From assembly GCA_910592205.1 (NCBI GenBank), contig CAJVPJ010000097.1, forward strand, positions 1 to 45,231: a DNA stretch of 45,231 bases, read 5' to 3'. This DNA is from Paraglomus occultum (taxonomy: Eukaryota; Glomeromycota; Glomeromycetes; Paraglomerales; Paraglomeraceae). Below the pieces are notes generated by a model, which saw nothing but the letters and a program-made list of their open reading frames with translations, ran no database searches and had not been told where the DNA came from. Below are positions 36,080 through 45,231 of this stretch, piece after piece. The position numbers were made by a program, and so were the translations under genes. Numbering within the stretch: position 1 is the stretch's first letter; each line of letters begins with the position of its first letter.

Positions 36080-36633
36080 GTTGACATAAATAACGAAAAG
36101 AAACATTATCCGCTCAAAAAAGAAAAGAATGGATGGCTTGATTTCGTAACTAATAACGCGCTCTTGGCAGGAGTTAAAAATTGAATTAAATCTCACCAAA
36201 TAAAAAACTTTTAATGTTTAGTCACGTGGGAAACGAATAAACACGTGATCAATACGGTTTTGTAACGAAACGAATTGTTTATGTATTCGCTTTAAAGTTC
36301 ATGATCGAAACGCTTTGTTATACTGGACGTGCCGCCAGACTTAAATTGGCAAAACCATTGACTTATTTTCTTTATTGTTAACACGTAACCCGCGCTGCAG
36401 GGTTGTTTTCATTTTATGCTTAAATCTAAGTGCTATTCATTTTGAATTTGATAGATAACATTACAGCCTTAAAAGTATTCTTTGCATATTAATAATATTA
36501 TTCCTCCCTAATACTAAGTAACAAAAATACTGCAAACAAAGTAATTGTACAGAAAACAGAACATCTTGTCACTCAGTATGAAGAAACCCTTTAAATCTTA
36601 AAAATTCCAGTCTGGACACTGAAATATCGTTAT
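36080..36633. other. Intergenic, 3' flank of the unknown Ser/Thr/Pro-rich gene
   Basis: No gene. CACGTG occurs twice close together near 36223-36246, but its position after a gene makes a regulatory role doubtful. Confidence 0.4.
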
Positions 36634-37616
36634 TTGCAGTCAAGACTCGATATAGTAAAGTCTCGATATAGTAAATTTCGCGTTATAGGCAAGAGTTCCT
36701 CTGAACAAAAAACTGAATATTAAATTTTGCCTCGATAAAATGAAGTTTCATAGTAAGTCTCGATATAGTAAATTTCGCGTTATAGTTTCTCTCAAACAAT
36801 ATTAGAAGATTGTACCACTTGATGGATTCATAATACAAACACATGGTAAATAAAAGTGAGAGAATTTTAACAGCATGAAGCTAAAACAGAGACCCTACAG
36901 AGAGAGGCAGTTCAGGAAGAAGAGGTTTGTCTGGTGTTCAGAAAGCTGAAATATGTCGTTTAAAAGAGCGAAGTGTTGGCCAATTTACACTAGCGAGGCA
37001 CACCGTTTCAAAGATAAGGTAAGATAGTTATCACTTGATCCAATGTAGTTAATGTTATCGGAGAAATTCAAAATCTTATTGAGCGATTGCCTCTTAATCA
37101 ACCAATGGAGTACATGGTAATTGATGACAATGTAACTGCTCGTGAGATACCAACGGACGAAGAAATCAAAGAATTATGAGTCAGATGATGGGGAAATTTG
37201 GAGACAGAGCCGTTATCCTATGCACAAGCCATTACATTTGTTGACGGCGTCGTAACTTAAAAAGAATTGTTTCCAAGGAATTTGCTTCGAGAAAACAAAG
37301 CGTGTTGGATATGTTTGTTCGCAAACATTAAGTATCACACAATAATAGGTGCTATAGTCAATTTTACGATTTTTTCCCCGTTTTTTGAAATGAATTAGTA
37401 TCAGTACATTCGTTCAGCACAATTGAATCTTGAGTCAAATAACGTTTGAGTCATTTATTATTATGCTACCACAAGACTGGCCAGTCGCGATATAGTAAAG
37501 ATTTATGCCAAGTATTGTACTTTATTATAACGAGAATATTCAATATAGTAAATATTCGATATCGTCAAGAAAAAACCCCGTCCCGTCGACTTTACTATAT
37601 CGAGTCTTGACTGCAA
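36634..37616. mobile_element. Degenerate pogo/Tigger-type DNA transposon
   Basis: Terminal inverted repeats of 29 bp are perfect: the left end begins TTGCAGTCAAGACTCGATAT and the right end is its reverse complement, ending ATATCGAGTCTTGACTGCAA. The motif CTCGATATAGTAAATTTCGC is repeated at about 36661 and 36761, and related GATATAGTAAA copies occur near the right end. The interior keeps the C-terminal part of a transposase in the plus direction (about 37087-37258): LPLNQPMEYMVIDDNVTARE, then IPTDEEIKEL, then LETEPLSYAQAITFVDGV, with stops between. This matches the acidic end of pogo/Tigger DDE transposases. At 983 bp, with no catalytic core, it is a dead internal-deletion copy. No TA target duplication is visible at the outer ends. 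Confidence 0.85.
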
Positions 37617-38115
37617 CTTGTTGAACTTCTATATGTCATATAAGTTAATAGTTTCTAAGTCTTTATTTCGCTTGCTCCTCAAGATCGTTGGCTCATGCCT
37701 TTTTGTCATAAACTATGATATGCTAAAGTCGCCATGACCGACTGGGCCGAGCAATGTCTTCCCTAATGTTCTTATCCTTTTCACAAACGCCACAGAATGA
37801 GATAACAATCTGCTGCCCCGCATAACGGAAGCAGCGGTCGACAATTTCCCAATACAAATTGTTATACATGAGATAATGGTTATAAGTCGCAACCCAATAA
37901 AAGACAAGCCGCGTTGGCGAATAATCGTTTAAAAATCCTCGGGCTTTATGGCAAATATTAAGCTAAATTTACAGAAAGTTGTAATTTTTGGTGTCACAGG
38001 TAAGCCTAAGTAGGTGTTTATTAACAAACGAATATTTATTCTTTAACGACTACATGTTACATATATGTATATACGAAAATGTGTATAAACTTTCGATCAT
38101 CTTTTGTACAGTTGA
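37617..38115. other. Spacer right of the transposon
   Basis: No supported gene; short minus-strand frames have no domain. Confidence 0.4.
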
Positions 38116-38853
38116 TTACGATAACTGTGTATCATCACGTAACTCGTCAAGTTCGCTGGTTCTCTGTTCAGAAACTTGCCGTGCAGACCCACTATCGACC
38201 GTAATAGTAGGAGTACCAACACCAGCACCACTACTCGTCGGGGTGAGACTCTCCACGCCCACAAATGAAGTCCTATCAACCTGCGACATTATATCTGTAT
38301 CTAAGAAGTCATTGTTCTCCAATGCGCGAGATGATGTTGCTACTGTGAATGCGCTACCTGTCGATACTACAGAATTTCTTGGGGTTGTTCCAAGGTTCGT
38401 CTTCAGACGATGGAAATTATGTCTTCTCTGTCGGCGACGATAGTACCAGAATCCGAATGCAAAAACAAGAGCGATTGTGAGTAGTATTCCAAACGCCAAC
38501 ACTAGGTTTCCATATGAAGTATCCTTTGTTACTGGCACCTCTACGTTTTCCAGCGGCGTAGGATTCACAAAGCTTGTACTCGCGGTCGAATCAGTAGTAG
38601 ACGTGGGTGTGAATGTGGATGTAGATGAGGTCGTAGTTGTGGGCGATGGGATGCATATTCCATTGGAGCAGGTGTAGTCAGACGGGCAATTTGATACCAT
38701 CCCGCAGGGTAATATACAAGTTCCCCCTTGGCATACTTGTCCTTGTGCGCGTAATGGACAATCCATTTGCGTGGCACAGGGCTGTTGTTGAACAGAGACG
38801 GAGAACAGCATCGAGAATGTCGATATTAAGATGAATAAACGATTTTTTGACAT
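38116..38853 (-). CDS. Type I membrane protein with Cys-rich ectodomain
   Basis: An intronless frame of 245 residues with ATG at 38853. Residues 1-22 are a clear signal peptide (RLFILISTFSMLFSVSVQ). Residues about 26-66 hold eight cysteines in a compact pattern (C-X5-C-X8-C-X4-C-X3-C-X5-C-X5-C-X4-C), likely four disulfides. A Ser/Thr-rich stalk of about 45 residues, probably O-mannosylated, follows (PTTTTSSTSTFTPTS). One transmembrane helix (NLVLAFGILLTIALVFAFGF) is stopped by WYYRRRQRRH, and a Ser/Thr-rich cytosolic tail of about 90 residues ends the protein. This resembles fungal cell-surface sensors of the Wsc/Mid2 type in layout, but the Cys spacing is not a WSC domain that I can confirm. 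Function unknown. Confidence 0.8.
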   Translation of the reverse strand: MSKNRLFILISTFSMLFSVSVQQQPCATQMDCPLRAQGQVCQGGTCILPCGMVSNCPSDYTCSNGICIPSPTTTTSSTSTFTPTSTTDSTASTSFVNPTPLENVEVPVTKDTSYGNLVLAFGILLTIALVFAFGFWYYRRRQRRHNFHRLKTNLGTTPRNSVVSTGSAFTVATSSRALENNDFLDTDIMSQVDRTSFVGVESLTPTSSGAGVGTPTITVDSGSARQVSEQRTSELDELRDDTQLS

Positions 38854-39155
38854 TTTATTTTTTGACGATATCCAATTGCAAAGATGAAGGGATTGATTAA
38901 ACTTGGGGAGGCTAATGCTTTAAATGTTTTTTTTATAACCACACTCCGAGAACCATCTTGTCGGGCGGCTTGTCTGTGGCTGTGTACAATACCAATTATT
39001 TGTGGCTACCCTCTTTCAAATGTCACAGGATCGACATCACGCCTACCAAAGCAGTTTATACATATAGTTCACGTGCATTGAAGGAATTCACTCTTTTTGG
39101 CATTAAAATAAGCATTACCATATCGAATATAATTTTCAATAATAGTCTGGATAGA
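38854..39155. other. Spacer between two minus-strand genes
   Basis: It holds the membrane-protein promoter and the 3' end of the basic-protein gene. Nothing else recognised. Confidence 0.4.
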
Positions 39156-40100
39156 CTAACAGCAATATAATCTACGACCGACGTACGGTTTATAAGGAAC
39201 ATATACACTCCCACGACTGCGCGATAACTTTGACACATCTTCACCATGCGCGATTCGCTCTTTTCTCGCTTTCTCAACATAGTACGATATCCGCCTCTTT
39301 TTGGCTATTGCTTCCAATCTCTTATTTTCCTTTTCCTTTTGCAATTCACTTGGTACCTCCCTTTTCAATTCAAAATTCTTCACGAATCGTCCTCTTTCCA
39401 GTACCAACCGTGAATGCTCTATGTTGCTTGGCCAATCAATATCAGCTTTTAGCTTTGGAATATCTTTCAATGATTCACGTTCCCAAAAGATCTTGATTAT
39501 ATTTTCGCAACTCTCGTACTGTCTACGCATTGCTTCATTCATCGCCCAACCCAACGCCGTCAAAGTCGGTTCGATTTGTTTTTGTTCCTCAACTTTACGT
39601 TCTCTCTTGGACATGGTAGTAGGGAATGGAGGTCTGGGGTGTTTTGCAATGTAATCTTGGATCAAATTGCTAACCGACATTGGGGTTGATTTATTCTTGA
39701 AACCAACTACCACGGCTAAGGGGGTCCAATGATCTTTACGGATCCGTGGTGGGCGCATAGTCACATCTTTTATTTGGCGAAGATAATTAGGCTGTGGAAT
39801 TACGGCACGGCCAGGAATAACACATCGGCGTAAGAAGCCGGAGCTAAAAAGAGGGAAAAGAAATATAAAGCCAACGAAATGTGCAAACGACATGCCTTCA
39901 TGAAATCTACCCATGTTACTATGACTTGCTCTGTGAGAATGTGCCGATGCAGCCACAGCCAAAGCTTCTGGGTTGCATAACGCAACTTGGGAGGTCCACC
40001 GTTTGTCATTAATAGTTCTTCTCGCGCTACTTAATTAATGCTTAAAACTCACGCCAAACGAACGTCTTGTGTGATTTGGACAAATTGTGCAAACCTGAAA
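39156..40100 (-). CDS. Basic protein, unidentified; possibly a mitochondrial ribosomal or RNA-associated protein
   Basis: The main frame runs on the minus strand from about 39840 to the stop at 39156. It starts SGFLRRCVIPGRAVIPQPNY, continues TMRPPRIRKDHWTPLAVVVG and ends with a Lys/Arg-rich helical region (RISYYVEKARKERIAHGEDV). High basic content and the RKDHWTPLAVV block look like an organellar ribosomal protein, but I cannot name one. The same frame stays open upstream through a pyrimidine-rich 48-nt stretch (about 39889-39842) that looks like a tiny intron. It then reads NDKRWTSQVALCNPEALAVA, preceded by a probable exon near 40100-40054 (FAQFVQITQDVRLA). The true 5' end is unresolved and a competing frame (TNGGPPKLRYATQKLWLWLH) overlaps it. 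The gene is divergent from YAR1 with roughly 100 bp between them. Confidence 0.6.
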
Positions 40101-40204
40101 AGGGTGAACAAGAGTAAAATAAATCGGATTGTCGATCATTTGTAAATTGCAAAAATTTTGTCATCACACTAGCAATGGTACTTGTTTGCAATTTTATATA
40201 ACGG

Positions 40205-40828
40205 ATGACGGCCTTGGACGAGGAGATAGTTTCCGAAGTTATAGCCTGTGCGCGTTTTGGCGAACTCGACGAACTAAAATCCTATATTGATCAATATTCA
40301 GCCGACTACCTTGTGGAAAAGGACGAATATGGGAATACCGCTTTGCATATGGCAAGTGCAAATGGACATCTTGGTGCGTTTCAAATTCACAAATTGGTTG
40401 ATTTACGAAAACTTCAATTCGCTCATACCCAGTATACCATGTAATTCTATAAGAAATTGTCGAATATATAATACAGACACTGGGCGGTTCTGCTTCAGAG
40501 ATTATCAACGCTCAAAATGACTCGGGAAATACAGCCTTGCATTGGAGTGCTTTGAACGGACACCAAACGATAGTGGAAGTTTTAATAACACACGGTGTGA
40601 ATGCCAAGGTAACTTTACAACTAATTCGTTACACACACATGGAAATGGAAATCTGACTCTTGTCGTCTGAAATAGATAAAAAACACTGCCGGTCGTACTG
40701 CTATATCGGAAGCACAGCAGAATGGCCATGAGAGAACTGTAGAGTACTTATTAAGCGTAGTTGATCCAACGGATGGGAATGAAAATCCGGAGGAGGAGAA
40801 GGATTTGGCACCGGAGAGTAGTAATTGA
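40205..40828 (+). CDS. YAR1: Ankyrin-repeat protein YAR1-like
   Basis: Exons 40205-40373, 40499-40608 and 40676-40828 join to 143 residues. Repeats: EIVSEVIACARFGELDELKS (first helix pair), DEYGNTALHMASANGHLEII, NDSGNTALHWSALNGHQTIV, and TAGRTAISEAQQNGHERTVE, followed by an acidic tail (NENPEEEKDLAPESSN). The short size, ankyrin count and acidic end fit YAR1, the dedicated chaperone of ribosomal protein uS3 (Rps3) in yeast, which shields it before nuclear import. The exon 2 acceptor at 40498 (after TTCTGCTTCAG) is chosen over the one at 40476, because only it gives the canonical GHLEII ankyrin junction in frame. The minus-strand frame across exon 3 and the 3' flank is a shadow. Confidence 0.9.
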
Positions 40829-42316
40829 CGGGTAATCATAGCGAATCGACACAATATTTCGCTGCTTCCCATAATTACTAATTGCGGTTTAATGCACCTA
40901 CCAGCAGAATTGGTCTTGTACATTACTGCCGCCTTATTAGAACGCTTGCCAAACGTATAGCAGCGATAAAAGATAATACTGTACATAGTAAAAAGGAAAT
41001 AAAAATAGCGATTATAAAGCAGTACGCGATCGGTATTATGTTCGTTTGAACAAGTATAATGGCTAAAATGTAACACGATAATATGGGTGAGCCACCTCCT
41101 TGTCAGTGTTTTCAGCGATGTATTGACATAGCCACACGGGACACAGCCACAGATGAAAAAGGTACCAATTGGAGGATTAACGTAGCCATACATTAAGGCT
41201 GGGACATTCCGCAGGCAACACTGCCTCGTTTTATGTTTTTTATCACTGACGTGAAATTTTACGAGTTGCCGAATTTTGACTGATCTACTTTGATAATCGA
41301 GTATTTATACGCTGCTTTACCGGCGTATAACTCTAAGAAAAATCCATGTCATAGATTATACTTAACTGAATTTAACGTGATGACAATTCGAAAATTTTTT
41401 TTACGGGAAGAGGAAAAGCAGCGGGTAAATACTTCGATGTCAATCACAACAGAGCCTAACCAAAATATTTTTTTTTCATACAGTGAACGTTTACGTGCTT
41501 TATTAGGTGAATAATTGCGTAATAACGGTACAAAGCATAGCCTCATGTGTTTTAAGCCTGAGGCGCGGTGACAAGATTCTCAGTATATTGATCTAAATAA
41601 AGTGTATCAATGTCTTCAACTGAACAAGGGAAGACAGAGATCATAAACCTAATTAAGTCTTTTGATTTATCTGTTACTATTGACTTGAACTACATGTTGA
41701 TTGTTTGGTTTAATAAATTTAGACGTACTATTAATACAGGATCACGTTTTTCGCAGTACAGATAATAAACAGTCTACTGTATTCCCGATTGCATGTATAG
41801 TATTATTTATGTTTTATTAGTCAGGGGAAATGTCCCTTCGAATCATTTTCATAAGTAATTGTTTGGTGTAACGTTATATGCAAGGAATTTGCGGTCACTC
41901 CGACAACATTAAATTGTTTTTGACCTTATACAAGTTTGAATCTCCACCTTTTGAGCTCTCGTTACATACCAAAAAAGTCTTTGTTGCTCCACTCTACGTT
42001 AACTTTGCTTAGACCTAAAAACGTCTACTTTTTTAAGATCTTCCCTTGATTAACGCCAGTTTTCCTTCGTTTTAGAATGTGAATATAAACTGCTTCAAAA
42101 TGTCTTATGGCCGCAAAGGTGCTTTATTGTAGTCTTTCATATTTTCTATTTTATATAGAGATGGACCTATATCCTCAGTCTCGTATATATGTATATATGT
42201 TGGATGTGAGTATCTTAACTTCGTTATTAATCATGCGCATTTGCTCTCGCAGTATTTCTTAACCTGCCACAGTTTGCACGTGTCGTTCCCAATCTTAGCT
42301 AAGTGGACGGAATAGT
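40829..42316. other. Gene-poor region after YAR1
   Basis: No gene supported. The minus frame 40621-41193 overlaps YAR1 antisense and has no domain. The plus frame 41290-41514 begins with TTG and is unrecognised. Confidence 0.45.
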
Positions 42317-42600
42317 TGTTGGACCCGGTTGGTGGGTCAGATTAATTTATTGCCATATATTGGTTTCAATTAGATTAAATTATTGCATATATCGGTTTTA
42401 ACAAGATGCATAAAAAGACATGTTAATACGTTAAATAAATGACAGCTTTTTGCTCATCTGGAACTCTTGTTAAAACCCAGAACTCTTGTTACATAACCTG
42501 CAACCCTGTCAGTTATAAATCACTGCCTTCGAGAGTCTTATTTCGCCTTATATTGCAAGTCCCAGATTCAATATTGCAAGTTCAAAGATCAAAACCCGCG
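42317..42600. repeat. Cluster of short tandem duplications, possible decayed solo LTR
   Basis: The block opens with TGTTGGACCCGG. A 33-bp unit is imperfectly duplicated at 42339-42404 (AGATTAATTTATTGCCATAT, then AGATTAAATTATTGCATATA). GAACTCTTGTTA is repeated at 42461 and 42480, and ATATTGCAAGT twice near 42550-42580. A TATAAA lies at about 42513. TG start and TATA position are LTR-like, but no second copy or CA end is established here. Confidence 0.35.
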
Positions 42601-42810
42601 TAATTTATTCAAGTGCGACGAAACTATTTTTAAATACATTTTCAGGAGCGGGAACAAACGACAAATTTAGCAAATACTAAATAAGCTAAAAAGAAAAGGA
42701 AAGATTCAAGCTAAACTAAAAAGACTGAATAAACATGAGAGATACGGAACAATACGGAACGAATATTTCTACTGTGACAAAGTTTCAACACAAGGTCTCG
42801 AAAAACGACT

Positions 42811-43170
42811 CTACTCCAGGTTGTAAACTCGCCACTCTTCCTCAGCCTCCTTAGCCACATTCCCAAATCGCGTAAACATCTCAATATTGGCTTGGGTAAT
42901 CGCGTTCTCACCGATATATATCTCTTTCCGTTTCACTCCCTTCCTCTCTTCTTTACGCCCATTCGCCTTTCCAAGTTTTTGAACGCGCATCTTTCGTCTT
43001 CCTATTCTCGCACTGCCGTACCTCTTCAGCCTCGGCCTGCGTTGAGCATGGAAGAATGAAAGAGGGTAGCAGACATTCTCTCTACAACTAAACAGGTATA
43101 ACGATATAGCAATATAAGTTTTTGTCATGTTGTCAAGCAATGAATTTCTATTCTGCGCTTTTAATAGCAT
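42811..43170 (-). CDS. Hypothetical basic protein
   Basis: A 119-residue frame from ATG 43170. It has a hydrophobic segment near the start (YIAISLYLFS), a very basic middle (RLKRYGSARIGRRKMRVQKL) and a more natural-looking acidic C-terminus (IGENAITQANIEMFTRFGNV, then AKEAEEEWRVYNLE). A pyrimidine-rich stretch ending ACGCAG at about 43040 could be an intron acceptor, so only the downstream half may be coding. A further minus frame at 43148-43372 (LKFRVSRIGTDEVLASLMHI) may be an upstream exon. No family recognised. Confidence 0.3.
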   Translation of the reverse strand: MLLKAQNRNSLLDNMTKTYIAISLYLFSCRENVCYPLSFFHAQRRPRLKRYGSARIGRRKMRVQKLGKANGRKEERKGVKRKEIYIGENAITQANIEMFTRFGNVAKEAEEEWRVYNLE

Positions 43171-43387
43171 GCAAAACGTCTGAAAACGCTTCGTCTTGAA
43201 TATGCATCAAACTTGCCAGTACTTCATCGGTCCCGATACGGGAAACTCTAAATTTTAGTGAAGAGAACGGCCCAAGCCTTACATTCTCACAAGCTTCTGA
43301 TGATGTATTCGTGTCAAGGGTGAATGAAGCGTTCGATTCGGCCTCTGGCAAACCTTTTGCTAAGGAAAACTTTCGACGAGTGACAAG

Positions 43388-43789
43388 ATGGCTTCATTTC
43401 CGGGGCCTAGACTCAGTGCAGGAAATGAGCCTACCTTGGCACAGAAAATTGTGCGATATCTCAAAAACAAAGTCCCTCGCGGATTTCGTCTATGCATTCC
43501 TGATGGAAACACTGTCGTCTTGAAGGGAATAATTCTACTTGTCGCTATTGCTTATCTTTATACAATTCAGGTTGTCATTTTTTCCACGCGGAGAAAGCCA
43601 ATCGAATTATACCACCTACAAACGGGGTACACTATGCAGCCGCATTCCTACATCATCAAGATTCAATTTTATCCGTGGGAGAGTGGTGCCGCGGGTGGTC
43701 ACAACACATACACAAGTCATACAACAATGGTTTCTCCTCCTGCAGACCAGAAGGTGCAGCTCCAAAAGAAAACCTTGAGCAAATTATAA
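43388..43789 (+). CDS. Hypothetical single-pass membrane protein
   Basis: A 133-residue frame from ATG 43388: MASFPGPRLSAGNEPTLAQK, a short basic region (VRYLKNKVPRGFR), one hydrophobic helix (GIILLVAIAYLYTIQVVIF) stopped by STRRKP, then a polar tail rich in Ser, Thr, Gly and Lys. The N-terminal part looks more protein-like than the tail, which may be read-through of an intron. No family is recognised; divergent from the minus-strand hypothetical by a short gap. Confidence 0.4.
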   Translation: MASFPGPRLSAGNEPTLAQKIVRYLKNKVPRGFRLCIPDGNTVVLKGIILLVAIAYLYTIQVVIFSTRRKPIELYHLQTGYTMQPHSYIIKIQFYPWESGAAGGHNTYTSHTTMVSPPADQKVQLQKKTLSKL

Positions 43790-44280
43790 ATCAATTAATG
43801 ATGACTTACTAAAAAATTTGTTGTCCAATATAGTGTAAGTTTGAGTCGCGATTCACTGCTTCACATTGCTTTTATTCATTATCAAGTAATTTTTCTCAAG
43901 AAAGAGCATCTCTGAGAAGAGTATAGGAAGCTAGGGTCAAACCCCATACAAGAGAAACTAGAATGTTTCAAGAAAAAAAAGCTTAGTCAAAAGGCCTTGC
44001 CTAGGGGCATTGTCAGAAGACTATTAGAAAAACTCAGAGAAAAAATAGACACAAGCAGCATGGACATGCTTGGTTTAATGAGCCATCTCAGCAAAATTAA
44101 TATTAAAGGCTTTGATGTTATTTCCAAGCACTCAGCAAAGACTACATACAGACATCACAAGCAACTTTTTGGCATCTCTGACTGTGTGTCCTTATGTAAC
44201 TTTAAAGGAAGGTTCCTGAGACTTCAGTGTTCATTATTTCCAATCCATATCCATCTGATAAATGTATGACAAGCAGTAGT
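43790..44280. other. Repeat-like spacer with plus-strand open frame
   Basis: The frame 43997-44269 (GIVRRLLEKLREKIDTSSMD...) has no known domain. It lies directly beside the decayed minus-strand ORF and has similar composition, so it is probably part of the same old repeat. Confidence 0.35.
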
Positions 44281-44289
44281 AGATCTGTC

Positions 44290-44700
44290 TTTTTGTGGAT
44301 TTGATTATGATATCTTCTGCAAACATATTGTTTGCCTCTCTTATTGAAGCATCATTTTTTTCAATCCAATCATATTTAATATCTGGGAATGCATTTCAAA
44401 ATGCATGGAAGATAGGTGAAAGAGATTCCACAATATATGTTCTTTTAGATATTTAACAGTCTAAAACTCTCAGTATTCTATATCTGAAGTTAGCTACAAA
44501 ATCTATGAGTGCATCCCTTATGAAGCAGTTGAACCTTGCTTTTTCTTATTCTGTATATTTGTCACCATTGATAACTGTTTCTAAATTGATTTTGGATTCT
44601 ATCTCTGTATATTCTGTTTCAAATATTGTATCCAACTTCTTAATCAAAGTTTTCCGTAAAATAAGTCAGTCTTTTGCTTGTAATAGATTTTTTATTTCTG
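44290..44700 (-). pseudogene. Decayed repeat-encoded ORF
   Basis: On the minus strand one frame stays protein-like for about 130 codons with only three stops: TLIKKLDTIFETEYTEIESK, ARFNCFIRDALIDFVANFRY, then YIVESLSPIFHAF, DIKYDWIEKNDASIRE and EANNMFAEDIIIKST. Such a long frame broken by a few stops is typical of a decaying mobile-element or repeat-family gene. The family is not recognised. Confidence 0.45.
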
Positions 44701-44830
44701 TGTAGATTCCCTCTTCAATAGTTTTTTTATGTAATTTATTGTCATGTTAAATGTGCAAATGAGGTATGGTGAATAATAACCTGTTGAAATTGCTAAATAT
44801 AAAGAGATAAAGACTTATTATTATAGTATG

Positions 44831-44876
44831 GACAGGCACAATTTACAGGCACAGTTTACAGGCACAGTTTACAGAC
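44831..44876. repeat. Tandem 13-bp repeat, three copies
   Basis: ACAGGCACA(A/G)TTT is repeated three times head to tail and followed by a partial fourth ACAG. Confidence 0.9.
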
Positions 44877-44930
44877 TATTATCAAAATGTTCCTTTGTGT
44901 CCACCTCAACCCAAATAAAATAAAACTCCA

Positions 44931-45231
44931 TCAAGCTAAGAAACAGGAAGCCAAGGCAGAGCAGATAGTAATATATATAATTATTATCATATTACTGTTA
45001 CGGTCGGCGACTTTAGACTTTTCAGCGGTAACAGTGGGAAAGTCATGTAAAAAGTGATATAGTTTTTGACCAATACGAATTCCAGCAGCTATAGTATTAC
45101 CTCCCGCATTGAAATTTGGTGCATTCGGAGCTAAATCAGTTGGTCTTCCACCTGAAATCGACCAGTCTTCATCCCATACAGTGTGAGCGGGTACTAGTGG
45201 ATCAGTGATTGCATTATTATTATTATTGGCT
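44931..45231 (-). CDS. C-terminal exon of an unidentified protein, 5' cut by the window edge
   Basis: The minus-strand frame enters at the right edge and stays open to TGA 44931-44933. The first 75 residues look like a conserved enzyme or extracellular domain: DPLVPAHTVWDEDWSISGGR, PTDLAPNAPNFNAGGNTIAA, GIRIGQKLYHFLHDFPTVTA. After ADRNSN the frame becomes purely hydrophobic (MIIIIIYITICSALASCFLA). That end could be a membrane or GPI-type tail, but a possible donor (GTAACA) at about 45003 would make it intron read-through. Asn-rich DNA (AAT repeats) precedes the domain. No family is recognised. Confidence 0.5.
   Translation of the reverse strand, partial: ANNNNNAITDPLVPAHTVWDEDWSISGGRPTDLAPNAPNFNAGGNTIAAGIRIGQKLYHFLHDFPTVTAEKSKVADRNSNMIIIIYITICSALASCFLA

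Noticed and set aside
39301-39654. 117-residue plus-strand frame
   Set aside because: Antisense to the minus-strand basic-protein gene and without a recognisable domain.
40621-41193. 190-residue minus-strand open frame
   Set aside because: It lies antisense to YAR1 exon 3 and its 3' flank, has no domain and a random-looking, Cys/Tyr-rich composition.
1-45231. tRNA, rRNA, snRNA genes or CRISPR arrays
   Set aside because: I saw no cloverleaf with a TTCGA arm, no snRNA motif and no regularly spaced repeat array. The only spaced direct repeats are the two 16-bp pairs reported above.

Overview
The window is nuclear DNA of a filamentous fungus. Genes have many short GT-AG introns (about 70-220 bp, one possible 48 bp) whose phases join into long open proteins. 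Intergenic DNA is very AT-rich, and several products are fungal-type (EPL1, DSN1/Mis13, a BAR-SH3 Rvs167 homologue, a paxillin-like LIM protein, YAR1). A decayed tyrosine-kinase-like gene, a pogo/Tigger element and other decayed repeats fit an early-diverging, repeat-rich lineage. I lean towards Glomeromycotina (arbuscular mycorrhizal fungi), but this is an inference.

Layout, left to right. 1-1553 (+): 3' part of ALG12, an ER mannosyltransferase. 2039-5356 (+): EPL1, the NuA4 scaffold, with a poly-Gln tail. 6236-6850 (-): the Myb domain and C-terminus of a telomeric RAP1; its 5' exons are unresolved and coding-like fragments lie up to about 7820. 8022-8579: a MITE-like inverted-repeat element. 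9686-10628 (+): frataxin. 12132-12506 (-): a small Gln-rich coiled-coil protein with a C-terminal membrane anchor. 14646-17778 (+): a three-LIM paxillin-like protein with 13 tandem 15-16-residue repeats. 18845-20100 (-): DSN1/Mis13 of the kinetochore. 20101-25765: a long gene-poor stretch. 25766-27914 (+): a GATA factor with an 18-residue zinc-finger loop. 29013-31027 (-): a BAR-SH3 amphiphysin with an 8-nt first exon. 31620-32415 (-): a decayed kinase gene. 34131-36079 (+): an unknown Ser/Thr/Pro-rich protein. 36634-37616: a degenerate pogo/Tigger element. 38116-38853 (-): a type I membrane protein with a Cys-rich ectodomain. 39156-about 40100 (-): an unidentified basic protein, divergent from YAR1 at 40205-40828 (+). 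From 40829 to the right edge there are few genes, several repeats, a decayed repeat-encoded ORF, and the C-terminal exon of an unidentified minus-strand gene at 44931-45231.

The genes do not form a pathway. They are ordinary housekeeping and regulatory genes on both strands, separated by decayed mobile DNA. The most unusual signal is a 24-nt sequence present exactly twice, at 21099-21122 and 27847-27870. At each site it sits between perfect 16-bp direct repeats, and the two pairs of direct repeats are unrelated. This looks like two insertions of one very short element with 16-bp target duplications. One of them adds 13 in-frame codons to the GATA factor.
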